Shown here one piece after another: positions 56,494 to 64,000 of a stretch of DNA of 64,000 bases. The notes beneath the pieces were generated by a model, which searched no databases, had not been told where the DNA came from, and saw nothing but the letters and a program-made list of their open reading frames with translations. How positions within the stretch are numbered: the first letter of the stretch is position 1; every line of letters begins with the position of its first letter. The DNA comes from Atriophallophorus winterbourni (taxonomy: Eukaryota > Platyhelminthes > Trematoda > Plagiorchiida > Microphallidae), in the NCBI GenBank assembly GCA_013407085.1, contig JACCGJ010016297.1, positions 1-64,000 on the forward strand, read 5' to 3'. The translations under genes and the position numbers were made by a program.

Positions 56494-57115
56494 ATGGGTT
56501 ATGTTTTTGTGTTATGTGTTTTTATTTGTGTGTGGGTTTTTGTTTTGTTTGTATGGCAGTTGGTTTATGAATCTAAAACTAGCTTGATAGATTCTTAAGA
56601 TTAATTTATTGAGATGGTTTGGACTGCAGTCCCTACTTTTTTTTAGTGATTTGTTTGTTAAATCTGTCTCATGTTAGATTGGGTGTAAACTCAACAATCA
56701 AGGGGGTGGTTAAGTTTATAGGACATCAATGGTATTGAGAGTATGAAATAGGAGTTAAGGGGCTTTGTTATGATTTTTTTATGACGAATTTCAATAATGT
56801 TGTGGATAAGCACCTGCGTCTTTATGTGGATAGGACTTATTGTCTATTGGTCACATCTGCGGATGTAATCCATTCCTTTTGTTTGACAACACCTGTTGTT
56901 TCAAAGATTAATGCTGTTACAGGCCGTGTAAATCGATTGTTGTTTTCTTTAGAACGTGTTTGGGTGTTTGTAAGTTATTGTAGTGAGCTGTGCGGTGCTG
57001 GTCACGCTTATATGCCAATAGTGGTGGAAGTGGTAGTCCCCTATAGTGGGGTTTCCAGAGTGTCATCTCGAAGTTGGTTTGGTAAGATATGGAATGGATT
57101 TCGCAAGTTTTTATA
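56494..57115 (+). pseudogene. cox2: cox2 pseudogene
   Basis: Cytochrome c oxidase subunit II. The N-terminal membrane part, from ATG 56494, meets stops near 56596. From about 56680 a good frame gives FIGHQWYWEYE (TGA as Trp), SADVIHSF and the copper-A site CSELCGAGHAYMP, ending at TAG just before 57117. Some sequence between the N-terminal helix and the core is lost or shifted. Confidence 0.85.
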
Positions 57116-57116
57116 G

Positions 57117-57524
57117 GTGTTTTTGTTGTCAGGTTGATATGTTTTTCTTTTGTGGTGCATCCTGTTCTGTGTTGTTTGTTTTGATTGGTGGGTTCTCTTT
57201 CATTGTGTATCAGTTGGTGTTAGGTGGTATGTTTTATTGTTTTGTTTGGTTTATGTAGGGGGTGTTTTTATATTGTTTATATATGTTTCTATGTTTAACC
57301 CTAATGCGTTTGTGGGTATGGGGTTTCGTTTATGCTTGGCGGGCTTGATTGCAGTGTTGAGCTATTATTTTGATACTTAGGGCTGGGTTTAAATCGTTTT
57401 AGAGATTATAGGGGGTATTCGTGTGGTTTAAGAGGGGGTCACAGATATTGTGTTTTTGTTTACAGCTATTATTCGGGTTTGGTCTTGTTAGATTTATTAG
57501 GTCTTCTCGGGATTCTCTTCTTCG
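57117..57524 (+). pseudogene. nad6: nad6 pseudogene
   Basis: NADH dehydrogenase subunit 6 by position directly after cox2 and by hydrophobic content (GGVFILFIYVSMFNPNAF matches the family's central motif). The motif lies in one frame (57150-57380) and the C-terminal part in another, so it is frameshifted. End near 57524 is approximate. Confidence 0.75.
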
Positions 57525-57529
57525 TTAAT

Positions 57530-57865
57530 TAGGGGGTTGGCTTAGTATAAAGAGTATGCTAGACTGTAACTCTTGTGGTATCCTCGTGTAAGTCGAGTAG
57601 AGGTGCCAGATTTATGGGAAAAGTTTAGGATTTTTAGAAGGACAGGCATCACCCCTTAATGTATGCTGTTTAGGTGATTCGAAATCATTCTTTCCGAGTT
57701 TGTCATCGGAGTTTACCGCAGGAGTTGCGGCAAGGCATGGGTGCCAGATATTTATGGGTTAGTTTCAAGCACTTTTTGAGAGTTCACCCACTCATGTTTT
57801 TGATATCTGTGGGTTGTGGGGTTTGTGTTTCGACCACAAGCTTGGAAGATTCATATTCCTATCAA
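57530..57865 (+). tRNA. numt trnY, trnL1, trnS2, trnL2, trnR cluster
   Basis: trnY: GTA at 57566-57568 with a T-arm CTCG/CGAG. trnL1: a TAG loop near 57635-57640. trnS2: an arm GGTGA/TCATT near 57673-57690 whose loop reads CGA instead of the usual TGA. trnL2: suggested near 57745-57795 by a GGGTG/CACCC acceptor pairing. trnR: TCG at 57830-57832 in a clean TTGTG/CACAA arm. Order agrees with digeneans; trnL1 and trnL2 are weak. Confidence 0.52.
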
Positions 57866-59322
57866 GTATGGTGTATTTTTTGGTTGATTTGGAGACTCTT
57901 TTATTTTTTTATAAGTGCTTTTGTGTTTTGGTGTTTTGGCTCAGTTAACGAAGTTGTTAGATTGGGTTTGATTAGCAGATGCTGATTTGATTTGCGTGTG
58001 TTATTTATACTTGATGGTTTGAGATTGATTTGTGTTTATATGTTGTTTATTTGTGGTAGTATTGCTTTGGGCTATAGATGTTATTATTTTAATAAGTTTA
58101 GAAATTCCTGGGATTTGTTTTATCTAGTAGTGAGGTTTTTGTCTGTTATGTTCATGTTATTTGTTAGAGGCGGGTCGGTGGTGAGTTTGGTTTTTTGAGA
58201 GTATTTGGAATTAGTTAGGTTTTTGTTAATACTTTATTATTCTGAATCAAGCAGATTGCAAGGTTCTTTGATAACTTTAGTATCTTCGCGTTTTGGTAAT
58301 GTAGGGTTTTTTGTTTTTGTAGGGTGTGTTTTGATGGGTTTTTGTTTTTCTGTAGAATTCATGGACTTTTTTTGTTATTAATAGCTGTGACTAAGAGAGC
58401 TTGTTATCCTTTTTTGAGTTAGTTGTTGTAAGCTATGCGTGCTCTCACTCCGGTGAGTTCTTTTGTTCATTCTCTAACCCTGGTTGCTGCCGGCGTGTGG
58501 TTTTTGCTACGGTATGGTCTAAGCTTAGATAAAAGGTTTTTACTTGTGTGGGGGTTTGTTGGTTGTTTGTTGGGGATTGTTTAAAGATCTTTTTTGTGCC
58601 TGTGTTCAAACTGATTTTAAGAAGCTTGTGGCACTTTCCACGTGTAAAAAAATATCCTGGTGTGTTGTTTATTTCATTTTTGGTGAAACCTTTACGTGTT
58701 TTGCTCAGTTATTGAGCCATGGAGTGAGAAAGTATTTTTGTACATGTCTGTGGGGGATATAATAAGTTCTTCAGGGTACGCTCAGGATGGCAGATGTATT
58801 TATAGAGCCGCGTATGGCGATTTTTGTGGTTGTTTTGTACGTTTTATTTTGTCTTCAAGTCTAACCGGGGCTCCATTTATTCCTGTTTCTTCCCGAGCAT
58901 GGCTTGTTTTGTGAGATTGTTTTTAGGTTTAGAGTTTTGTGTGGATTATTTGTGGTTAGCGGGGTTATTTTAACGATGGTGTATTCTATTCGGTTTCTGC
59001 TATATGTGGTTAGTAGTTTTAATGTTTTAGGTTGATCCCTAACAAGGGTATATATTATGTCGGTTGGTAGTTTGTTGATGTGTTTGATGATAAATTATTT
59101 TTTTATAGGTTTGCTTGAGGAGCGTTGGTTTTCTAGACACGTTTTAAGGGGTTTGCTGTTGTTTAGTCAATTATTTGGTTGTTGGATGGGATTTGAGTTG
59201 TATAAGGCTGATCAAAGATCTGTATTAGAGTTGGTAGTCTCGGATGTTGGGAGGTGTGACAGGGTGGTTATTTTCAGAGGATTGTTGGTAGTTTTGTCTT
59301 TCGTTGGGAAAGTGCTTTATTA
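57866..59322 (+). pseudogene. nad5: nad5 pseudogene
   Basis: NADH dehydrogenase subunit 5. The frame from about 57866 gives VLFILDGLSLICVYMLFICGSIALGY. Later come VTKSACYPFLS and AMRALTPVSSFVHSLTLVAAGVW, the proton-channel core, interrupted by TAG 58420-58422 (Trp position) and TAA 58429-58431 (Glu position). The C-terminal frame ends at TAA 59320-59322. Somewhat shorter than usual. Confidence 0.85.
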
Positions 59323-59594
59323 AACCACGTTGGTAGAATGCGGGAGTTTTATTTTTTAAAGTTTTTTAAAGCCAACCGGCGCAGGCTGCCTAGTGTTGAG
59401 GGTTTTTTCTATTCTATTTTCTTTTTTTATTTTTGGTTAGTTAATCTGGTGTAGGGTTCAGCATGTTGTTTTTTCGTGTCAGAGGTGGTTTACCGATTAT
59501 TGGTTCAATCAGGTAACACTAGAATTATGAGTTTGTGCAGAATGTTGTCTTTCCAAGTCAGAGGTTCTTTGGCTAGTGTGAGGAGGTGGTAACT
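59323..59594 (+). tRNA. numt trnE and trnG region and right end of the numt
   Basis: After nad5 lie two tRNA-like segments: an anticodon TTC near 59485-59488 (trnE) and TCC near 59553-59556 (trnG), both followed by GTCAGAGGT. Mitochondrial sequence ends at about 59594, where the satellite restarts in CTTGTGTTCACG. Confidence 0.5.
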
Positions 59595-61328
59595 CTTGTG
59601 TTCACGAAAATCCAGTGTGGTGGGAAGATTTCATCTCCTCTGGCGAGTTGTGAGCAAGATAGTTTGAACCCTAACTTTGAGGGTGTAAAAATTTGCGGTA
59701 AAACCCTCTCTCCCATAGTGGGTTTTGCCTGGCTAAACTTGAAAAAAAATGTTGTGAGGATAGACCCTTACGAACTTGAAAAAAGTGAGTTTGACTGGGC
59801 AAAATGGAGTATTTTTTGTGTATTTTCACACACTATTTTTTTGATAAATTTGGGAGTTTCAACCCTTATTTCGAGTCTTTCAATTATTTCCTTTTTTCTT
59901 TCCGGGCTCCCTGTTCTGAACAGGAGTCCGAATATTTTGTATTTAATTTTTGCAAAAAAGTAAGGGGGTAAAATTGTGCACGAAAAAGTGATAAATAATA
60001 CATACTTTATTATATAGTAATATATAATAGGGAAAAAATCTTGTGTTCACGGAAATCCGGTGTGGTGGGGAGATTTCATCTCCTCTGGCGAGTTGTTAGC
60101 ATAATAGTTTGAACCTCAACTTTGGCTGTGTAAAAATGTGCTTCAAAATAAAAAAAATTATTTTAGAAAAATCTGAAAATTTGAGTTTGATGCGGTAAAA
60201 ACCCCTCTCCCAAGGTGTGTTTGGCCTGGCTAAACTTGAAAAAAATGTTGTAAGTGGGGACCCTTACGTACTTGAAAAAAGTGAGTTTGACTGGGCTAAA
60301 TAGGTATTTTTGGTATTTTTTACACACTATTTTTTAATAAATTTGAGAGTTTCAACCCCAAATTCGCGTTTTTCATTTCTTTTCTTTTTTTCTTTCTGAG
60401 CCTCCTGTTTTGAACAGGAAGCCGAATATTTTGTATTCTAAACCTTGCAAAAAGAGGGGGCCTAAATGATGCACGAAAAAGTGATAAAAAATACATTCTG
60501 TATTATATATAAAATATATAACAGGGAAAAAATCTTGTGTTCACGAAAATCCAGTGTGGTGGTGAGATTTCATCGCCTCTGGCGAGTTGTCAGCAAAATA
60601 GTTTCAACCCTAACTTCGGGGGTGTAAAAATGTGCTTCAAAATTTAAAAAAATTATTTTGAAAAAATCTCTTATTTTGAGTTCCATGCGGTGAAACCCTC
60701 TCTCCCAATGTGGGTTTTGCCTGGCTTAATTTGAAAAAAAATATTGTAAGAGGGGAACCTTACGTATTTAAAAAAAAGTGAGTTTGACCGGGAAAAATGG
60801 GTATTTTTTGTGTATTTTCTACACACTATTTTCTAAATAAATTTGGGAGTTCCAACCCCAAATTCAAGTCTTTTAATTCTTTTCTTTTTTCTTTCTGAGC
60901 CTCCTGTTTTGAACAGGGAAGCCGAATATTTTGAATTTTACACCTTGCAAGAACGGGGGGCCTAAATGATGCACGGAAAAGTGATGAAAAATACATACAA
61001 TATTATATAGTAATATATATTAGGGAGAATAATCTTGTGTACACGGAAATTCTGTGCGGTTGGGAGATTTCATCTCCTCTGGCGAGTTGTGAGCATAATA
61101 GTTTGAACCCTAACTTAGAGGGTGTAAAAATGTGCTTCAAAATTTAAAAAAAATATTTTGAAAAAATCTGAAATTTTGATTTTGATGCGGTAAAACCCTT
61201 TCTCCCGAAGTGTGTTTTGCCTGGCTAAACTTGAAAAAAAAATGTTGTAAGGGGGGACCCTTACCTACTTGAAAAAAGTGAGTTTGACTGGGCTAAATAG
61301 GTATTCATTGTATTTTTTACACACTGTC
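59595..61328 (-). repeat. Satellite block 6, minus orientation
   Basis: About 3.5 monomers in the same orientation as block 5. It resumes about 130 bp further along the monomer than where block 5's last scrap stopped (38950). It ends near TTACACACTGTCTG, where the LINE 3' end begins. No gene was seen. Confidence 0.9.
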
Positions 61329-61383
61329 TGTTGGCCTCCGTCGGTCGAGGTCGACCATGAATGTACATCACATCGCGTGAATT

Positions 61384-62625
61384 TCATGTTTTGCAACTTT
61401 CTGAATGACTAAACAATCCGATTCGGGAGGAACAATGTCTCCCACAGCGCTTGCTACCATATTCAGAACTCTGTTGTAGTGCATCAGTTGCACGCCGGCG
61501 GCGTGATCTGCGTTCAGCAGCCAGGAGCTGTATTTGCTCCTCCCCGGCTTGCAGTCGACGCTTTACACAACGCCTCCAAAGTGAGCGGTCAAGAGCAAGT
61601 TCTTCCCAGCTTGCGGGGTCAATGTCAAGAGCTTTCATATCTCTTTTGCAAACATCTTTGTACCGTAAGTGCGGTCTGCCCAATGGTCGACTTCCTAATT
61701 GCAACTCACCGTAGAGTAGATCTTTCGGAATACGACCATTTTCCATTCTATAGACATGACCAAGCCACCGCAGGCGGCGCTGACGTAATAGGGTAAACAT
61801 GCTCTGTAGACCAGCTTTTGAAAGCACTTCAGCGTTAGTCACTCTGTCCATCCACGATATGTTCAAGATACGACGGATGCTTCGTAGATGGAAAGCATTC
61901 AGCTTCCGTTCGTGTCTTGCGTGGGTGGCCCAGGTTTCACTGCCGTATAGTAAAGCATTTAGTACGCACGCGCTGTATACCATCATCTTTGTCTTTACAG
62001 TCAGCTTGCGGTTACCCCAAACACGAGAGTTCAATCGGGACAAGATGACAGCTGCCCTGCCAATCCGCTTATCAATCTCCGTGTCTAGCGAGATGTTGTC
62101 CGCAATTATTGAACCAAGATATGTGAAATGATGTAATGGTTCGAGCTGACAGTTTCCAACAGTGATGATTGGTGGCGATACAGTCCCTTGACAAAGGACT
62201 TTGGTCTTGCTCATACTGATTGTTAGACCAAAGTCTTTGCATGCCGACGAAAAACAGTTTATTAGCGACTGTAGGTTCTCTTGAGAGTGAGCAATAAAGG
62301 CTGCATTGTCGGCAAACAACAGGTCACGGATTATCACATCTCGTACTTTGGTTTGTGCTCTCAACCGGTTCAGGTTGATAAGCTTGCCATCACTTCGCGT
62401 GCGTATGTAAATGCCTTCTGTTCTCATCTTAAAAGCGTGCTTCAGAAGCAGAGCAAAGAAAATGCCAAACAGCGTGAGAGCAAGAACGCACCCTTGTTTG
62501 ACGCCTCGGCAAATTTCAAATGCTTCAGAACTGCAACCGTTAAAATGGACTGAGCCTTTCATGCCTGAGTGGAACGAAATAACGAGTCTCAGCAGCCTTG
62601 GGGGGCAGCCTATCAGATCAAGCAT
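61384..62625 (-). pseudogene. LINE reverse transcriptase, C-terminal half
   Basis: A 413-codon frame. Residues 41-46 GVKQGC are RT motif B. The catalytic box reads FADN at 104-107 (Asn from AAT, bases 62305-62307) where FADD is required, so the copy should be inactive. Further on come LGSIIADN and the C-terminal region LRQRRLRWLGHVYRMENGR, KDVCKRDMKALDID, DRSLWRRCV. The frame's first Met is not the true start; it follows a stop near 62640. Confidence 0.85.
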
Positions 62626-62742
62626 TTTGAAAAGACCCTCTCCTGCTGACGTAGTCGAATGTCTTAGTTAAATCAATAAAAACAGTGTATAATGGCATAC
62701 GCTGTTCCCGAGACTTTTCTTGAAGTTGTCTCAGGGAGAAGA

Positions 62743-63054
62743 TCATGTCACGGTTGATCTTCCCTTGTGGAAGCCACATTGAGATTCGGAGTAAATTCTA
62801 TCAGCTAAAACTTGCAGCCGGATCTGTAAGAATTTAGCAAACAATTTGCCTACAACATTCAGAAGGGAGATTCCTCTGTAATTGTTGCAGTCGCCTCTGC
62901 CAACCTTATTCTTAAATAGCGTGATGATCTTTGTGTCTCGCATCTCTTGTGGGACACCCCCCCTCCTGCCAGCACTGAAGAAGCAAATGGTGAAGAGGCT
63001 GTAATAATGCTGCTCTACCGCATTTGATGAGCTCAGGTGGAATTCCGTCGTCAC
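62743..63054 (-). pseudogene. LINE reverse transcriptase, N-terminal palm part
   Basis: A piece with MRDTKIITLFKNKVGRGDCNNYRGISLLNVVGKLFAK and ESQCGFHKGRST, RT motifs 1-2 of non-LTR elements. It continues the 62912-63796 piece in another frame; the shift lies at a run of C near 62955. Confidence 0.8.
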
Positions 63055-63796
63055 CAGGGGCCTTCCCGTTCGCTAAGCGGTCGATTGCCTTATTGATCTC
63101 ATCAAGAGTAGGAGGGGTATCTAGATATTCAATGGTCGGCAACCGTTCGACATTTTCAAGTGCATGCGGTAGAACCGTACTGTCCCTAGAGTAGAAGGAG
63201 GAGGAGTGCTCTACCAATCTTTCCATCTGTTGAGTTCTGTCGACAATCGGGCCAATGGCTCTCTTGATCCCATCATACATACCGTGAAAATTGCCGGTAT
63301 CCGCAGCTTTTTGGATATTGAGGCTAACTTCAGTCCAATAGTCGTTTGCACAACGCCTTGCAGTCTGTTGAACCTTATTTCTAGCTGCTCTTAGAAGACG
63401 TAAGTTTCCATCTGTTGGCATAACTTTGAACCTCAAGAATGCTGAGCGTTTCTCATCCAGTACAGCAGTCATCACAGAAGCGTTTGCTTCGAACCAGTCG
63501 CTCGCTCGAGCTTTCTTCGGACCGAATGTGGAAAGTGCGACTCGGCATATGCAGCTTTTTATCAATTCCCAGTTTTCTGAAGCAGATTCAAGTGGGGTTG
63601 TCTTGTTGAACTCGTCCGTGAAGGCTTTCGCGAATCTCACAGTTAGATTAGGTTCGCGCATGCGAGTGACGTCTATCCTAGGCTTAGCATACAATTTGGT
63701 GCGGTGAAATCTCGTGTGGGGGAGCTTCAGTTTTGCACAAACCAGTGAATGATCAGTGTCGCAGTTTGCGCTTTGATATGATCTAGTGAGGAGCAC
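62912..63796 (-). pseudogene. LINE endonuclease end and linker to RT
   Basis: A 294-codon frame starting within the endonuclease (CDTDHSLVCAKLKL holds the last catalytic Asp-His pair). A helical linker follows, then DRLANGKAPGDDGIPPELIK, the start of RT. Past QCWQEG it shifts out of frame. Confidence 0.82.
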
Positions 63797-64000
63797 TCTC
63801 CCTATATTAGTACGCTTAACATGAATGAGATCAAGCTTATGTCAATGCTTAGAGCGAGGATGCTTCCTAGAGACTTTATGCTGTGGTTTTGTTTGAAAAA
63901 AGGTGTTACTGACAGAAAGATTGAACTGTGTGCACAATTCTAAAAGGCGTTGCCCATTTTCATTGGTTTGAACCTACGCCGAACCTACCGAGACAGTTTT
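63797..64000 (-). pseudogene. LINE endonuclease fragment at the window edge
   Basis: With frame changes the minus strand reads FGVGS, ENGQRLLE, FNLSVSNTFF and KHPRSKHWHKLDLIHV, typical of the end of an AP-type endonuclease. The rest lies outside the window. Confidence 0.65.

Larger units (their letters stand above)
38951..59594 (+). other. Nuclear copy of a nearly complete trematode mitochondrial genome (numt)
   Basis: Everything from the 36-bp array to 59594, apart from the two LTR insertions, is of mitochondrial origin. Ten protein genes plus part of cob, both rRNAs and most tRNAs lie on one strand in the common digenean order; cox3 and the first part of cob are missing. TGA stands at conserved Trp codons and AGR at Ser codons. 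In-frame TAA/TAG and frameshifts occur in most genes, and nuclear LTR elements with target duplications lie in cox1 and in a tRNA. These facts argue for a nuclear pseudogene copy and against a functional mitochondrial molecule. The plus strand is the mitochondrial sense strand throughout. Confidence 0.9.
61329..64000 (-). mobile_element. LINE (non-LTR retrotransposon), minus strand, cut by the window edge
   Basis: Reading from 64000 down: end of an AP-like endonuclease, linker, reverse transcriptase and a C-terminal domain, then a short 3' end beginning at TGTTGGCCTCCGTCGG without a poly-A tail. At least two frame breaks separate the coding pieces. The clade was not determined; the domain order and the C-terminal RLRWLGHV-GRP-R pattern are common in RTE-like LINEs of invertebrates. 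The 5' end lies outside the window. Confidence 0.83.

Noticed and set aside
41198..59594. Reading the mitochondrial block as the organism's real mitochondrial genome
   Set aside because: In-frame TAA/TAG, frameshifts in nad4, cox1, nad1, nad3 and others, missing cox3, and two LTR retrotransposons with target duplications are incompatible with a working mitochondrial genome.

Overview
The window looks like nuclear DNA of a parasitic flatworm, most likely a digenean trematode. The evidence is a degraded but almost complete mitochondrial genome copy (about 38.95-59.59 kb). Its gene order, all on the plus strand, is cob-nad4L-nad4-(Q,F,M)-atp6-nad2-(V,A,D)-nad1-(N,P,I,K)-nad3-(S1,W)-cox1-T-rrnL-C-rrnS-cox2-nad6-(Y,L1,S2,L2,R)-nad5-(E,G), the usual digenean order. 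It reads with the flatworm mitochondrial code (TGA at conserved Trp, AGR at conserved Ser). I saw no host single-copy nuclear gene. The species cannot be named from the sequence alone.

Layout: about 1-24.1 kb and 24.1-38.8 kb are two oppositely oriented blocks of one tandem satellite of about 497 bp, meeting at an inversion junction near 24,100. The plus-oriented block is broken by three BEL/Pao LTR retrotransposons (BEL-1 4861-8494, BEL-2 12215-18366, BEL-3 19719-22652) and by a 508-bp insertion (19119-19626) made of two inverted copies of a 242-bp unit. Each of these copies carries a hammerhead-ribozyme core. The mitochondrial copy (numt) follows, starting with a 36-bp tandem array and four copies of a 251-bp repeat that I take to be its non-coding region. 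The numt is itself interrupted by a small Gypsy element (45458-47593) inside a tRNA gene and by BEL-4 (49826-53416) inside cox1. Satellite in the second orientation resumes at 59595, and a 5'-truncated-by-window LINE fills 61.3-64 kb on the minus strand.

All five LTR elements have clear boundaries with 5-bp target duplications, and all lie on the minus strand. Only BEL-2 retains recognisable RT, RNase H and integrase. BEL-1 and BEL-4 share one internal deletion that joins the protease directly to the integrase tail. BEL-3 has only a gag-like frame. The Gypsy copy joins gag in frame to an integrase core that keeps its DDE residues. Four of the five are therefore non-autonomous and must have been moved by proteins from elsewhere.

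The order of events can be read: satellite array, then insertion of the mitochondrial copy with loss of part of a monomer, then LTR elements landing in both. The numt genes carry in-frame stops and frameshifts and are pseudogenes; no functional host protein gene is proposed.
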